Of a DNA stretch of 64,000 nt, positions 33,796 through 44,978 are shown one piece after another. Source of the stretch: Gammaproteobacteria bacterium (GTDB lineage: Bacteria > Pseudomonadota > Gammaproteobacteria > Eutrophobiales > Eutrophobiaceae); contig JANQNX010000002.1 in assembly GCA_028279365.1 (NCBI GenBank), forward strand, positions 1-64,000, in the 5' to 3' direction. A program made the position numbers and the translations under genes. Positions within the stretch are counted from its first letter, which is position 1, and every line of letters begins with the position of its first letter. Below the pieces are notes generated by a model. The model saw only the letters and a list, made by a program, of their open reading frames with translations, searched no databases and had not been told where the DNA came from.

Positions 33796-33826
33796 AAGTG
33801 GGCCTTGGTGCCCATTTTTTGTTTTT
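33796..33826 (+). promoter_or_regulatory. Terminator-like hairpin in the rimP leader (attenuator candidate)
   Basis: AAGTGGGC (33796-33803) pairs with GCCCATTT (33810-33817) over a six-base loop. It is followed directly by a T-rich tract to 33826, six bases before the rimP ATG. It stands between a strong promoter and the first gene of the operon, so read-through must be regulated or partial. A rimP-leader RNA family with a terminator-like stem is known from gammaproteobacteria; membership here is inference. Confidence 0.65.
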
Positions 33827-33831
33827 AGCAT

Positions 33832-34287
33832 ATGCATAGACACAATCAGGCATTAATTGATTTGCTCGAACCGGAAGTTATGTCTCTCGGCTTTGAACTG
33901 GTTGGCGTCGAGCTGGGCCAAAATGGTGGCCGTTCGGTGTTACGTGTCTATATAGATAAAGATGAAGGTATTGTGATTGATGACTGTGTCCTGGTTAGCA
34001 ATCAATTGACAGGCATATTGGATGTGGAAGATCCAATTAAGGGACATTACGAGCTGGAAGTCTCTTCACCGGGTTTGGACAGACCGCTATTCAAACCGGC
34101 GCACTTTCAGGCAGTGCAAGGCGAAACCATTAAGGTTCGTTTATTTGAAAAAATAAATGACAGAAAACGTTTTACTGCCATTTTGAAATCAAGCACGGAT
34201 GAGGCAATCGTCCTGCAAACTGAGGATGAAGAAGTTGTCATCCCGTTTAATTCAATCGAACGCGCCAGATTGGTGCCAGATTATTGA
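33832..34287 (+). CDS. rimP: Ribosome maturation factor RimP
   Basis: 151 codons. MSLGFELVGVELG, LRVYIDKDEGIVIDDC and LEVSSPGLDRPLF are family signatures. It acts in 30S subunit maturation. There is no Shine-Dalgarno before the ATG: the preceding bases are the T-rich tail of the leader hairpin, so initiation may depend on ribosomal protein S1 or the U-rich leader. nusA follows 32 bases later. Confidence 0.95.
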   Translation: MHRHNQALIDLLEPEVMSLGFELVGVELGQNGGRSVLRVYIDKDEGIVIDDCVLVSNQLTGILDVEDPIKGHYELEVSSPGLDRPLFKPAHFQAVQGETIKVRLFEKINDRKRFTAILKSSTDEAIVLQTEDEEVVIPFNSIERARLVPDY

Positions 34288-34319
34288 AACTGAATTGTTA
34301 ACATTGAACGGTAATATCG

Positions 34320-35840
34320 ATGAATAAAGAAATATTAATGGTTGTTGATGTCGTCAGTAACGAAAAAGGCGTTGCTAAAGACATTATTTTTGAAGCTATC
34401 GAAGCCGCATTAGCCAGTGCAACCAAAAAACGCAATCGTGAAGATATTGAAAGTCGGGTTTCCATCGATAGGGAAACTGGTGATTACGAAACATTTCGCT
34501 GTTGGGAAGTAGTGGATGACGAACCGGAATCACTCGAAGTCCCTTCCCGCCAAATTAAATTAGCCGATGCGACAGAAAAACAGGCAGATATTGAGATAGG
34601 ACAGTTTATTGAAGAGCCGATGCCTTCAGTAGAGTTCGGGCGTATTGCTGCGCAGGCTGCCAAACAGGTGATAGTACAAAAAGTTCGTGAAGCAGAACGC
34701 GCTCAGGTTGTAGACGCCTATGAAGGGCGCGTTGGCGAGATGGTGAGTGGTGTAGTCAAACGCTCTGAACGTAGTGGTGCTATCGTTGATTTGGGCAATA
34801 ACGCAGAGGCGTTTATTCCACGTGAAGAGTTAATCCCGCGCGAAGCAATTCGACCGGGTGATCGACTCAGAGCTTATTTGCGTGAAGTGAAAACGGAAAT
34901 TACCCGTGGTCCTCAGCTTTTTCTTAGCAGAACCGCACCTGAGTTACTTATCGAATTATTTAAAATTGAAGTGCCTGAGATTAATGAAGGCATGATCGAC
35001 ATCATTAATGGCGCTCGTGATCCCGGACAGCGCGCCAAAATTGCAGTCAAAGCCAATGACCCTCGTATTGATCCCATTGGTGCATGTGTCGGTATGCGTG
35101 GTTCTCGAGTGCAAGCGGTATCAAATGAGCTCGGTGGCGAACGCGTCGATATTATTTTATGGGATGACAATCCTGCGCAATTTGTCATTAATGCAATGGC
35201 ACCAGCGGAAGTTGCATCGATTATGGTCGATGAGGATGAGCATGTGATGGATGTTGCGGTGGCGGAAGAGAATTTATCGCAGGCGATTGGCCGCGGTGGT
35301 CAAAATGTCAAATTGGCCAGCGAATTGACTGGTTGGGAATTAAACGTAATGTCGATTGAACAGGCGGAAGAAAAGAACGAGGCCGAATCGGAAACCCTGC
35401 AATCGATGTTCATGGAACAACTAGATGTTGATGAAGAGATAGCCATTATTCTGGTACAAGAAGGATTCTCCAGTATTGAAGAAGTGGCGTATGTGCCAGA
35501 GAAAGAAATGCTGGCGATCGAAGAGTTTGACGAAGAATTGGTGAATGCGTTGCGAGAGAGGGCCCGTGACATTATGTTGACACGCGCCATTGCGAAAGAA
35601 GAAAAATTGGGTGATACCAAGCCAGCAGAGGATCTATTGAATATGGACGGCATGGATGAGGCGCTGGCATTTGAACTTGCCAGTATTGGTGTTGTCACGA
35701 TGGAAGATCTCGCTGAACAGTCGGTCGATGAGTTATTGGACATCCAGGGACTGGATAAAGAACGTGCCGGTCAATTGATTATGACTGCGCGAATCCCCTG
35801 GTTTGAAGAAATCGAAGAAACTGAAGAGACTACCTCTTGA
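34320..35840 (+). CDS. nusA: Transcription termination/antitermination protein NusA
   Basis: 506 codons. N-terminal RNA polymerase-binding domain (1-130), S1 domain ([20 protein letters not shown], near 140), two KH domains ([18 protein letters not shown] and [17 protein letters not shown]), and two C-terminal acidic repeats (about 365-500) as in E. coli. It controls pausing, termination and antitermination. It lies between rimP and infB, the conserved order. Confidence 0.97.
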   Translation: MNKEILMVVDVVSNEKGVAKDIIFEAIEAALASATKKRNREDIESRVSIDRETGDYETFRCWEVVDDEPESLEVPSRQIKLADATEKQADIEIGQFIEEPMPSVEFGRIAAQAAKQVIVQKVREAERAQVVDAYEGRVGEMVSGVVKRSERSGAIVDLGNNAEAFIPREELIPREAIRPGDRLRAYLREVKTEITRGPQLFLSRTAPELLIELFKIEVPEINEGMIDIINGARDPGQRAKIAVKANDPRIDPIGACVGMRGSRVQAVSNELGGERVDIILWDDNPAQFVINAMAPAEVASIMVDEDEHVMDVAVAEENLSQAIGRGGQNVKLASELTGWELNVMSIEQAEEKNEAESETLQSMFMEQLDVDEEIAIILVQEGFSSIEEVAYVPEKEMLAIEEFDEELVNALRERARDIMLTRAIAKEEKLGDTKPAEDLLNMDGMDEALAFELASIGVVTMEDLAEQSVDELLDIQGLDKERAGQLIMTARIPWFEEIEETEETTS

Positions 35841-35853
35841 GGAAGGATAGTTA

Positions 35854-38415
35854 ATGCCTGAAACAACAGTTATTGAGTTTGCCGAAGACGTTGGCGTACC
35901 TGTCGACCGTTTGAAAGAACAATTGGTTGAAGCAGGTCTGTCTGAGAAAGGTGAAAAGGACATTATCACTGATTCAGAGAAAACCACTCTATTGTCATTC
36001 CTCAGGAAAAAACACGGTAAAGATGAAGGATCTGAACCGAAAAAGATCACCTTACGCAGAAAGACCGTTAGCGAATTAAAAGTACCGGTTGCAAGTCAAG
36101 GCAGGGCCAAACCACGTTCAAAAACGGTCAGTATCGAATTTCGTAAGCGTCGTACTTATGCAAAACGCAGTGAGGTTGCAGAAACCTTAAAGCAGGAGGA
36201 AGAAGCGGCAAGGCTGTTGGCTGAGCAGGAAGCAGAAAAACTTGAGAAGGCTAAACAGGAGGCGGAACAAGCTGAGGCAGAAGAAGCTAAACAGCAAATT
36301 GAAGCTGAGCCGGAAGTGATCGAGGCTGAACAGGAAACGGAGACAGTTGAGACTGAAGCAGTCGATTCAGAACCAGCAGATGCCACCGCTGAAGCAGATG
36401 CCGATAGTGAGCAAGAAACCGCTGCAACAGAAGAAGCACCGACGCCAGAGCCTGACAAAGTTGATTTGAGTAAGCTGGCTGAAAAAACTGCTTCTGATAA
36501 GGAAAAACCAAAATTATTTAAAGAACAAAAACGCCATGGCCGTGAAGAACTGCATGTCGCTACCAAAGGTTCGGCCAGACGTCGTAAAAAACCAAAAACC
36601 AAACCGATGGTGCAAGCTACGACCAGTAATCAGCATGCATTTGAAAAACCGACAGCGCCGGTGGTTAAGGAAGTGGACATTCCGGAAAGTATTACCGTGG
36701 CTGATCTCGCGCAACGTATGTCTGTCAAAGGCTCGGAAGTGATCAAGATCATGATGGGTCTGGGCAGTATGGCAACGATTAACCAAACCATTGATCAGGA
36801 TACCGCGGCAATTGTTGTTGAAGAGATGGGGCATAAACCCAAACTCATGAAAGAAAATGCGCTTGAAGAGGAAATGATTCAAGCCACACAACAAGAAGGC
36901 GAGCAAGTAACACGTGCCCCTGTGGTTACCATTATGGGACATGTTGATCATGGAAAGACGTCTTTGCTGGATTATATTCGCCGTGCAAAAGTAGCTGCTG
37001 TTGAAGCGGGCGGTATTACCCAACATATTGGTGCCTATCAGGTTAAGACTGATAATGGTGAGATCACCTTTCTCGATACTCCGGGCCATGAGGCATTCAC
37101 CGCCATGCGCGCGCGCGGAGCAAAAGTAACCGATATCGTCATTATTGTTGTGGCTGCTGATGATGGCGTCATGCCGCAAACTGAAGAGGCGATTACCCAT
37201 GCTAAGGCTGGCGATGTCCCTATTATCATTGCGGTAAATAAGATCGATAAAGAACAATCTGATCCGGATCGGGTGAAACAGGAATTATCTAAAATGGAAG
37301 TGATTCCGGAAGACTGGGGTGGTGATACGATTTTCGTTAACGTATCGGCGCTGACAGGACAGGGTGTTGATGAATTATTGGAAAATATATTGTTGACGAC
37401 AGAAATCCTCGAACTTAAAGCGGTAGAGGATGCGGCGGCTTCCGGTGCGGTGATTGAGTCGCGGCTGGATAAAGGCCGTGGGCCGGTGGCCAGTATTCTG
37501 GTTCAGAATGGTACCTTGAAAAAAGGCGATGTGATTCTAAGTGGGCATGAGTTCGGTCGCGTGCGAGCCATGGTTGATGATAGCGGTAGTGAAGTGACAA
37601 CGGCTGGGCCATCCACGCCGGTTGAAGTGCTTGGTCTCTCAGGCACGCCTAATGCTGGTGACGAGATGATAGTGGTGCCGGATGAAAAGAAGGCGCGTGA
37701 AATTGCCTTATTTCGACAAGGCAAATATCGCGAGACCAAGATGGCTCAACAACAAGCTGCGAAACTGGAAAATGTCATGAACCAGATGGCAGAAGGCGAG
37801 ACAGTTTCATTAAATCTGCTAATTAAAGCTGACGTTCAGGGATCGTCTGAAGCCCTGGTTGATGCATTGACTCGACTGAGTAATGAAGAAGTTAAGGTGA
37901 ACATTATCAGTAACGGTGTTGGGGGTATTACTGAATCAGATATCAACCTGGCTATGGCATCAAGCGGAATTGTCATAGGTTTCAATGTTCGCGCTGATGC
38001 CAGTGCACGTAAGTTAGTGGATGCCGAAGGCATAGACCTGCGTTACTACAGTATCATTTATGATGTCACTGATGATGTGAAAGCGGCTATCAGTGGATTA
38101 CTGTCGCCAGAAATTCGCGAACAGATTATTGGCGTTGCTGAAGTAAGAGAAATATTCAGTTCGCCAAAGTTTGGCGATATCGCTGGTTGCCTGGTCACCA
38201 CTGGTTATATCAAAAGAAACAATCCTATCCGTGTATTACGCGATAACGTTGTAATCTACGAAGGCGAACTGGAATCATTACGTCGTTTTAAAGATGATGT
38301 GAATGAGGTCAAGTCAGGTATGGACTGTGGTATTGGCGTCAAGAACTATAACGATGTTCGAGCCGGTGACCAGATAGAAGTGTTTGAGCGGGTTAGCGTA
38401 GAGCGGAAGTTATAA
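35854..38415 (+). CDS. infB: Translation initiation factor IF-2
   Basis: 853 codons. An IF2_N domain opens the protein, followed by a long Glu/Ala/Gln-rich segment (about 105-210), then a second N-terminal module. The G domain has GHVDHGKT from residue 362, DTPGHEAF and NKIDK. Domains II-IV follow and end in [13 protein letters not shown]. It places fMet-tRNA on the 30S subunit, so the initiator tRNA just upstream is a functional neighbour. The acidic repeat region gives long false frames on the other strand. Confidence 0.97.
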   Translation: MPETTVIEFAEDVGVPVDRLKEQLVEAGLSEKGEKDIITDSEKTTLLSFLRKKHGKDEGSEPKKITLRRKTVSELKVPVASQGRAKPRSKTVSIEFRKRRTYAKRSEVAETLKQEEEAARLLAEQEAEKLEKAKQEAEQAEAEEAKQQIEAEPEVIEAEQETETVETEAVDSEPADATAEADADSEQETAATEEAPTPEPDKVDLSKLAEKTASDKEKPKLFKEQKRHGREELHVATKGSARRRKKPKTKPMVQATTSNQHAFEKPTAPVVKEVDIPESITVADLAQRMSVKGSEVIKIMMGLGSMATINQTIDQDTAAIVVEEMGHKPKLMKENALEEEMIQATQQEGEQVTRAPVVTIMGHVDHGKTSLLDYIRRAKVAAVEAGGITQHIGAYQVKTDNGEITFLDTPGHEAFTAMRARGAKVTDIVIIVVAADDGVMPQTEEAITHAKAGDVPIIIAVNKIDKEQSDPDRVKQELSKMEVIPEDWGGDTIFVNVSALTGQGVDELLENILLTTEILELKAVEDAAASGAVIESRLDKGRGPVASILVQNGTLKKGDVILSGHEFGRVRAMVDDSGSEVTTAGPSTPVEVLGLSGTPNAGDEMIVVPDEKKAREIALFRQGKYRETKMAQQQAAKLENVMNQMAEGETVSLNLLIKADVQGSSEALVDALTRLSNEEVKVNIISNGVGGITESDINLAMASSGIVIGFNVRADASARKLVDAEGIDLRYYSIIYDVTDDVKAAISGLLSPEIREQIIGVAEVREIFSSPKFGDIAGCLVTTGYIKRNNPIRVLRDNVVIYEGELESLRRFKDDVNEVKSGMDCGIGVKNYNDVRAGDQIEVFERVSVERKL

Positions 38416-38421
38416 TCCATC

Positions 38422-38775
38422 ATGCCGAGAGAGTTCGGTCGAAACAGTCGAGTCGCACAATTCGTAAAAGAAGAATTGGCTAACCTCATCCAGCTTGAGT
38501 TTCCTCTTAATGAATATGGACTGATAACGTTAACCACTGTTGACGTCAGTCCTGATCTCAGAAACGCAACGGTGTTGTTTACCTTTTTCCAAAATAATCT
38601 GACTAAAGAACAGTTGCTTGAGGAGCTTAACGACAAGGCCGGTCATTTTCGACATGAGCTATCGCATGTAATGACATCCAGGGGTGTGCCAAGTCTTAAA
38701 TTTAAATACGACGAATCACTTGAACGAGCGCAGCGTCTGACGGATATCATTGATTCAGTTAACACCGATAAATAA
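38422..38775 (+). CDS. rbfA: Ribosome-binding factor A
   Basis: 117 codons. PREFGRNSRVAQFVKEELANLIQ, then DVSPDLRNATVLFTFF and HELSHVMTSRGVPSLKFKYD match RbfA, a KH-type protein needed for late 30S maturation and cold adaptation. It begins six bases after infB. Confidence 0.96.
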   Translation: MPREFGRNSRVAQFVKEELANLIQLEFPLNEYGLITLTTVDVSPDLRNATVLFTFFQNNLTKEQLLEELNDKAGHFRHELSHVMTSRGVPSLKFKYDESLERAQRLTDIIDSVNTDK

Positions 38776-38784
38776 AAACTGATT

Positions 38785-39702
38785 TTGGGTAGCCGAAAAA
38801 AAAAGGGCCGCGATATCAGTGGCATCCTGATACTGGATAAACCGGCAGGAATCAGCTCCAACCAGGCCTTGCAACGCGTCAAACGCCTCTATCAAGCCAA
38901 TAAGGCCGGCCATACAGGAAGTCTGGATGTGCCTGCTAGCGGTTTGTTACCTATTTGTTTGGGTGAGGCCACTAAAGTCAGCGGCTATTTACTGGATGCA
39001 GATAAAACCTATATTGCCAGAGGACAATTAGGAATAGCGACAGACACCGGCGATGCACAAGGAAAAATACTCAAACAGCAAGCGGTAACCGGAATAGATG
39101 AAGGGCTGCTAAATCAAACCTTGGCGCAGTTTCTGGGTAAACAAGAGCAAATACCGCCAATGTTTTCTGCATTGAAACATAACGGCAAGCGGCTTTATGA
39201 GTTGGCTTATCAGGGTATCGAGGTTAAGCGAGAGCCAAGAACCATTAGCATACATGAAATTGAGTTGCTCGATTTTAATGGGGAACAATTTGAAATCAGC
39301 GTGTCTTGTTCCAAAGGCACCTATATTCGCACACTGATCCAGGATATTGCCGCTGCGCTAGATAACTGTGCGCATGTGACTATGCTAAGAAGAATCAGCT
39401 CGGGACCGTTTTCCGAGTCACAAATGTTGGGTCTTCCTGAATTAGAGAGATTGGTTGAACAAGAGAGTAATTCACTTGATGAATTGCTATTACCGGTGGA
39501 CGCAGCGCTTCGTCATTTCCCTGATATCAGCTTAAGTGAGGATAATGCCTTGTCCATCTGTCAGGGACGGACTTTGGATATGTCAGGACTGCCCGCGGCA
39601 GGTTGTATGCGAATCTATGATCAATCCGACAAGTTTATCGGCATCGGTGAAATAAAAAACGCCGGACAACTGTCTCCTAAACGATTGATTAATATGGAAT
39701 AA
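38785..39702 (+). CDS. truB: tRNA pseudouridine-55 synthase TruB
   Basis: 305 codons from a TTG at 38785. No ATG or GTG fits before the conserved ILILDKPAGISSNQALQ. The catalytic Asp is in AGHTGSLDVPASGLLP (near residue 46). PPMFSALKHNGKRLYELA and CSKGTYIRTLIQDI are conserved. A PUA domain follows from about residue 240. It makes pseudouridine at position 55 of tRNAs. It lies in the nusA operon after rbfA. Confidence 0.95.
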   Translation: MGSRKKKGRDISGILILDKPAGISSNQALQRVKRLYQANKAGHTGSLDVPASGLLPICLGEATKVSGYLLDADKTYIARGQLGIATDTGDAQGKILKQQAVTGIDEGLLNQTLAQFLGKQEQIPPMFSALKHNGKRLYELAYQGIEVKREPRTISIHEIELLDFNGEQFEISVSCSKGTYIRTLIQDIAAALDNCAHVTMLRRISSGPFSESQMLGLPELERLVEQESNSLDELLLPVDAALRHFPDISLSEDNALSICQGRTLDMSGLPAAGCMRIYDQSDKFIGIGEIKNAGQLSPKRLINME

Positions 39703-39815
39703 ATACGTTTGCCTAGATGTATAAAATAATTCAATAGTTTCACTTGTTAGAGTGGGTATGCGCGGTTACAATACGCGCCAATTTTGACACGAACAGGTTC
39801 AGGAGTACTTTATAT

Positions 39816-40085
39816 ATGGCATTAAGTCATGAACAAAAAGCTGGGATAGTAAAAGATTATCAGCTCGATGCTAACGATACCGGATCGCCGGAAGTGCAGG
39901 TTGCACTGCTGACGTCTCGTATTACCGATCTGTCAGGTCATTTCAAAGAACACAATAAAGATCATCATTCGCGTCAAGGCTTATTACGTATGGTAAACCA
40001 ACGAAGAAAACTGTTGGATTACCTGAAAAACAAAGATATTAATCGCTATCGCGATCTCATTGGTCGTCTTGGTCTGCGTAAATAA
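39816..40085 (+). CDS. rpsO: 30S ribosomal protein S15
   Basis: 89 codons from the ATG at 39816, which has CAGGAG ten bases upstream. An in-frame extension to 39744 is not part of the protein. [34 protein letters not shown]-type sequence and RRKLLDYL are typical. A terminator follows, then pnp, the same order as in E. coli. Confidence 0.97.
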   Translation: MALSHEQKAGIVKDYQLDANDTGSPEVQVALLTSRITDLSGHFKEHNKDHHSRQGLLRMVNQRRKLLDYLKNKDINRYRDLIGRLGLRK

Positions 40086-40121
40086 ATTCTTCAGCATTGC
40101 TCATGTTGAACAATAATACAT

Positions 40122-40150
40122 AACCCGCTTTTCGCGGGTTTTGGCGTTTT
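40122..40150 (+). terminator. Terminator between rpsO and pnp
   Basis: AACCCGC (40122-40128) and GCGGGTT (40134-40140), followed by a T-rich stretch. Some read-through into pnp is expected from the gene order. Confidence 0.75.
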
Positions 40151-40204
40151 TGTAATTAGAAAAAATTCATTCAATCCAATAATAATCTCTAAGTAGGAAT
40201 ATCC

Positions 40205-42295
40205 ATGAACGTGGTAAAAAAAGAATTTCAGTTTGGTAATCGCACTGTCAGTTTAGAAACAGGAAGAATCGCACGACAGGCATCCGGAGCGGTCGTCGTT
40301 AGCATGGGAGACACCATTGTGCTGGTTACCTGTGTCGCGAAAAAGGAAGCGAAAGAAGGGCAGGATTTTTTTCCGTTAACCGTTGATTATCAGGAAAAGA
40401 CTTATGCAGCAGGAAAAATCCCCGGTGGTTTCTTCAAGCGCGAAGGTCGTCCTTCTGAAAAAGAAACCTTAACCAGCCGTCTGATTGACCGTCCAATCAG
40501 ACCGTTATTCCCGAAAGAATTCAAAAACGAAATTCAGATTATTGCAACCGTCGTCTCACTAGACCCGGAAATTGATCCTGACGTGCCGGCGATTATTGGC
40601 GCGTCCGCTGCGCTTGGTTTATCTGGCGTGCCTTTTAGTGGCCCGGTAGGCGCTGCGCGTGTTGGCTACAAGAATGGACAATATATTGTTAATCCTTCTT
40701 TTTCCGAGTTAAAAGATTCTGAGCTCGATCTGGTCGTTGCCGGTACCAGTACCTCGGTATTGATGGTTGAGTCAGAAGCGAAACAGCTTTCCGAAGAGGT
40801 GATGTTAGGTGCCGTGATGTTTGGCCATGAACAGTTTCAAGTTGTCATTCAAAACATTCAGGCACTAGTCGATGAAGCGGGCAGCGAACGTTGGGACTGG
40901 ACCGCGCCGGATAAAGACGAGGCGCTGGAAACTGAGGTGCAATCTCGTGCGGGAGACTTAATCCGTGAAGCCTATAGCATCCGCGATAAATTAGAACGCA
41001 AAGAACGCATAGGCGAAATCAAGAGCCAGGTTGTGGAAGCCATGACCGAAGGTGATGAACCACAATGGACCGGTGGTCAGGTTGCCGACATGATAGCGTC
41101 GCTGGAAAGTCACATTGTACGTAGCAGTGTGCTAGCTGGCGAAGACAGAATTGATGGCAGGGATTCAAAAACGGTTCGTCCAATCACTATCGAAACGAGT
41201 GTATTACCCAGAACTCACGGTTCTGCTCTGTTTACTCGAGGTGAAACTCAGGCATTAGTCGTAACGACCCTGGGTACGCAACGTGATGCACAAATTATTG
41301 ATGCGATTGAAGGTGAACGTAAAGAACCGTTCATGTTTCACTATAACTTTCCGCCATTCTGTGTGAATGAAACGGGCAGAGTCGGTTCGCCAAAACGCCG
41401 TGAAATCGGCCATGGCCGTTTGGCTAAGCGCGGCATCTTGGGTGTAATGCCAAACATGGATGACTTCCCCTATGCAATCCGTGTGGTATCCGAGATTACT
41501 GAATCTAATGGTTCCAGTTCGATGGCATCGGTTTGTGGCAGCAGCCTGGCACTCATGGATGCCGGGGTAGAACTGGATGCCCCTGTGGCCGGTATCGCGA
41601 TGGGCCTGATTAAAGAGGACGACAAGTTTGTCGTGCTGTCTGACATCATGGGTGATGAAGATCATCTTGGCGATATGGACTTTAAAGTCGCAGGTTCAGA
41701 AAAAGGGATTACTGCCTTACAGATGGATATCAAGATTGACGGTATCACCAAAGAGATCATGGAAGTGGCATTAAACCAGGCGCAGGAAGGTAGATTACAT
41801 ATTCTTGGTAAGATGAACGAAGTCCTGCCAGCGCATAAAGAAGAAATGTCAGAATTTGCCCCGCGCATTACTACCATCAAAATCAATCCGGATAAGATCA
41901 GGGACGTCATTGGTAAAGGTGGTGCGACCATCCGTGCTATTACTGAAGAGACCGGCGCTACCATTGATATCGATGACGATGGCACGGTTAAAATCGCTGC
42001 GACGGATAAAGCCGCTGGGGATGAAGCGATGAAGCGTGTTGAACAGATTACTGCTGATATTGAGGTAGGTAAAATTTACGAAGGGCGCGTCGCCAAATTG
42101 ATGGACTTCGGTGCCTTCGTCAATATCTTACCGGGTAAAGACGGCTTGGTGCATATCTCACAGATCTCTGAAGAACGCGTAGAGAACGTCAGCGATAAGC
42201 TCAGCGAAGGTGAAATGGTACAGGTAAAAGTGCTCGAGATTGATAAACAGGGTCGAGTACGTCTCAGTATGAAAGCGGTCAATGAAACTGCTTAG
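40205..42295 (+). CDS. pnp: Polyribonucleotide nucleotidyltransferase (PNPase)
   Basis: 696 codons. Two RNase PH-type cores ([17 protein letters not shown] and [18 protein letters not shown]) flank a helical linker. A KH domain ([21 protein letters not shown], read in parts, near 565) and an S1 domain ([24 protein letters not shown], near 625) close it. It degrades RNA 3'-5' with phosphate and joins the degradosome. A strong terminator follows. Confidence 0.97.
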   Translation: MNVVKKEFQFGNRTVSLETGRIARQASGAVVVSMGDTIVLVTCVAKKEAKEGQDFFPLTVDYQEKTYAAGKIPGGFFKREGRPSEKETLTSRLIDRPIRPLFPKEFKNEIQIIATVVSLDPEIDPDVPAIIGASAALGLSGVPFSGPVGAARVGYKNGQYIVNPSFSELKDSELDLVVAGTSTSVLMVESEAKQLSEEVMLGAVMFGHEQFQVVIQNIQALVDEAGSERWDWTAPDKDEALETEVQSRAGDLIREAYSIRDKLERKERIGEIKSQVVEAMTEGDEPQWTGGQVADMIASLESHIVRSSVLAGEDRIDGRDSKTVRPITIETSVLPRTHGSALFTRGETQALVVTTLGTQRDAQIIDAIEGERKEPFMFHYNFPPFCVNETGRVGSPKRREIGHGRLAKRGILGVMPNMDDFPYAIRVVSEITESNGSSSMASVCGSSLALMDAGVELDAPVAGIAMGLIKEDDKFVVLSDIMGDEDHLGDMDFKVAGSEKGITALQMDIKIDGITKEIMEVALNQAQEGRLHILGKMNEVLPAHKEEMSEFAPRITTIKINPDKIRDVIGKGGATIRAITEETGATIDIDDDGTVKIAATDKAAGDEAMKRVEQITADIEVGKIYEGRVAKLMDFGAFVNILPGKDGLVHISQISEERVENVSDKLSEGEMVQVKVLEIDKQGRVRLSMKAVNETA

Positions 42296-42321
42296 TACTA
42301 ACTAACGTTAATTATTCTGTG

Positions 42322-42345
42322 AAGGGGCTGTAAAGCCCCTTTTTA
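42322..42345 (+). terminator. Terminator of pnp
   Basis: AGGGGCT (42323-42329), GTAA loop and AGCCCCT (42334-42340), followed by TTTTATTT. Confidence 0.88.
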
Positions 42346-42503
42346 TTTGTTGGGTGTAAATCAATACGGTGGGAAATCGGAATATAGCACTCGGTTAAGA
42401 TGAAATAGTAAATTACAAATATAAAAATATTTTCATATTTTTAACCCTTTTTTAATTCTCTTGCGTTTATAGGTTTGTCACCTTTATAAACAGGAGAATT
42501 ATA

Positions 42504-44330
42504 ATGTTTAAGCCACTGTTTCACGCACTGACTATCGCGGTGTTTATTATCATTATCGGTTGCAAACAAATTAATACCGAGCAAACCGAGGCAGTTTCTC
42601 AACAAAATCATTCAAACACGCAAGCCACCATGGTTGATCATGTCATCACTGATACAAATCGGCATAATCATGATGAGCAAGTGTTAATGACTCAAGAAGC
42701 GGAAGCACATATCAAGCATGGGCAAAAACAGCTAAGCGTAAATAGCGCTGATATGGCAGCAAGTCCTGCGTCTGAGGCAGTTTCTCCTGCGTACACCGTA
42801 CATCGATCAAAAAGGATACTGATGCATGATCAGTCAGTGCTTAACACTATTCGATATGTCTCTGAGTCAACGAATAGAGAAAAGTACGCGCATTTTAGTG
42901 ATAACCCTATCAAGCTGGTGACAGAACAGCCGGTGTCGACATTCAGTATTGATGTTGATACCGGGGCTTATGCCAATGTTCGACGTATGCTAAATGCAGG
43001 ACAATTACCGATTCAGGATGCCGTTCGGGCTGAGGAATTGATCAATTACTTTTCCTATCAATATCCAGACAATAGAGATAATAATAGTCCGTTTGCCGTC
43101 GTTAAAGAAATCGCGCCATCGCCATGGAGCAAAAATAACTATCTGTTACATCTCGGTATTAAGGCACAGGACAAAGAACAGACTGAACTACCTAATGCCA
43201 ATCTGGTTTTTCTGATCGATGTGTCCGGCTCTATGCAATCGCCCAAAAAGATTGAGTTATTAAAGTCATCGCTGGTGTTGCTCAGTGGACAATTAAGCGC
43301 AAACGATAAAGTATCCATTGTTGTTTATGCGGGGGCTAGTGGTGTGGTATTGCCGCCCACCCAAGGCAATCAAACAGCGACGATACAGATGGCATTAAAC
43401 CATTTAACCGCCGGCGGTAGTACCAATGGTGCAGCGGGAATCAAGTTGGCTTATAGCCTTGCCCAGCAGGAATTTATAAAAGGCGGCATCAATCGTGTCA
43501 TTCTCGCAACGGATGGAGATTTCAATGTCGGCACTGTGAATCATGAGCAGTTGATGGATTTGATTGAGCGAAAACGGCAATTTGGCATTTCATTAAGTAC
43601 ACTTGGTTTTGGGACCGGTAATTATAATGACCAATTAATGGAACAGTTGGCAGATAAAGGCAATGGCAACTATGCGTATATCGATACTTTGAATGAAGCG
43701 CAAAAGGTCCTGGTCGATGAAATGAGCTCAACGCTATTAACAGTGGCTAAAGATGTAAAGATTCAAATTGAATTTAATCCTGCTGCGGTTAGCGAATATC
43801 GTTTGATTGGTTATGAAAATCGCCATTTGAAACGCGAGGATTTTAATAACGATAAAATCGATGCGGGAGAGATTGGTGCCGGACATACGGTAACGGCAAT
43901 CTACGAGATCAAGTTAAACGACGGTAAAGCGGGCGCGATGGATCCATTACGTTATCAACCACAAACAGGCCCTAAGACTGAGTCTGAAATCAATGAAATT
44001 GCCTTTCTTAAAATTCGTTATAAGAAGCCTGATGAAAATGCCAGTCAATTGTTAAGCTGGCCGATAAAACAAAAAGAGATCATCAAGGACATCGCTAAGA
44101 CATCAGATGATTTTCGCTTCTCGGCAGCCGTTGCCGCGTTTGCGCAGCAATTGCGCGGAGGCGATTATCTGCATGATTATGACTATGACGACATGTTAAC
44201 GCTTGCAAGAAATGCCAGAGGCGAAGACCGTTTTGGTTATCGTGGTGAGTTCCTGTCATTAGTCAATCTGGCAAAGTCCCTGGGCACGGTTGCCAGTCAT
44301 AATAGATCAAAAGACATTAGCTTACATTAA
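42504..44330 (+). CDS. vWA-domain lipoprotein, YfbK family
   Basis: 608 codons. The lipoprotein signal ends near IIGC (Cys20). A 100-residue Gln/His-rich stretch leads to the vWF_A_N region (STFSIDVDTGAYANVRRML and RAEELINYFSY). The vWA domain has the MIDAS motif DVSGSM (near residue 240) and ATDGDFNVG. A DUF3520-like C-terminus ends in RGEDRFGYRGEFLSLV. It would sit on the periplasmic face of a membrane. An ECF sigma factor and a membrane protein follow, so a signalling link is possible, though a strong hairpin separates them. Confidence 0.88.
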   Translation: MFKPLFHALTIAVFIIIIGCKQINTEQTEAVSQQNHSNTQATMVDHVITDTNRHNHDEQVLMTQEAEAHIKHGQKQLSVNSADMAASPASEAVSPAYTVHRSKRILMHDQSVLNTIRYVSESTNREKYAHFSDNPIKLVTEQPVSTFSIDVDTGAYANVRRMLNAGQLPIQDAVRAEELINYFSYQYPDNRDNNSPFAVVKEIAPSPWSKNNYLLHLGIKAQDKEQTELPNANLVFLIDVSGSMQSPKKIELLKSSLVLLSGQLSANDKVSIVVYAGASGVVLPPTQGNQTATIQMALNHLTAGGSTNGAAGIKLAYSLAQQEFIKGGINRVILATDGDFNVGTVNHEQLMDLIERKRQFGISLSTLGFGTGNYNDQLMEQLADKGNGNYAYIDTLNEAQKVLVDEMSSTLLTVAKDVKIQIEFNPAAVSEYRLIGYENRHLKREDFNNDKIDAGEIGAGHTVTAIYEIKLNDGKAGAMDPLRYQPQTGPKTESEINEIAFLKIRYKKPDENASQLLSWPIKQKEIIKDIAKTSDDFRFSAAVAAFAQQLRGGDYLHDYDYDDMLTLARNARGEDRFGYRGEFLSLVNLAKSLGTVASHNRSKDISLH

Positions 44331-44344
44331 TCGATGATTATGTC

Positions 44345-44390
44345 ACACAAGCACATGCCGAATTCAGGCGTGTGCTTGTGTCAGTTTTAT
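44345..44390 (+). terminator. Hairpin between the vWA gene and the sigma-factor gene
   Basis: A 15-base stem (44345-44359 with 44367-44381, one G-U pair) encloses a 7-base loop and is followed by CAGTTTTATTT. It lies inside the possible long reading of the sigma gene, which argues for the later start at 44421. Confidence 0.75.
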
Positions 44391-44420
44391 TTATTGGCTG
44401 CAATCGATACACTGAAAAAT

Positions 44421-44978
44421 ATGTGTGAGAATAGTGATTCTGATGAGGCGCTGATGCTGCGCTATGCTAAGGGCGATGCAACTGCATTTGACGCCTTGTA
44501 TACGCGTCATAAGGGCGCGTTGTATCGTTATATCTTAAAACTATGCATGAATCAGGCGATTGCCGAAGAGTTATTTCAGGAAGTATGGATGAAAGTCATT
44601 AATGCAAGAAAGAATTATTCTGTATCGGCAAAATTTACCACTTATTTGTACAAGTTGGCGCATAATCATTTTATCGATCACTACCGCAGACAAAGCGTCC
44701 GTATTGTTTCCGATGCAACACAGGATATGGATGAATTTGAATCGGACCATATCAATCTTAACCCGGAAAAACAGGCGCAATTGGATCAGGATATCGATAA
44801 ATTTACTCAAGCAGTTGAGACCTTACCAAAGGAACAGCGCGAAGTATTTTTATTGAAGGAAGAAGCAGGGATGTCTTTACAACAAATATCAGAAACATTA
44901 AGCGTGAATCAGGAAGCAGTAAAGAGTCGATTACGCTATGCTTTTAATAAACTGCGTAATGCTTTGGTTGAAATATGA
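44421..44978 (+). CDS. ECF-type RNA polymerase sigma factor
   Basis: 185 codons from the ATG at 44421. The frame is open back to 44334 but that part contains a hairpin. Region 2 is seen in ALMLRYAKGDATAFDALYTRH and AEELFQEVWMKVI, then FTTYLYKLAHNHFIDHYRR. Region 4 is TLPKEQREVFLLKEEAGMSLQQIS (read in parts), ending in EAVKSRLRYAFNKLR. It overlaps the next gene by four bases. Group-IV sigma factors are normally held by an anti-sigma encoded next door, which fits the following membrane protein. Confidence 0.9.
   Translation: MCENSDSDEALMLRYAKGDATAFDALYTRHKGALYRYILKLCMNQAIAEELFQEVWMKVINARKNYSVSAKFTTYLYKLAHNHFIDHYRRQSVRIVSDATQDMDEFESDHINLNPEKQAQLDQDIDKFTQAVETLPKEQREVFLLKEEAGMSLQQISETLSVNQEAVKSRLRYAFNKLRNALVEI

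Noticed and set aside
36514-37257. 247-codon minus-strand frame
   Set aside because: It lies entirely inside the conserved infB gene and has a composition expected from the antisense of coding sequence.
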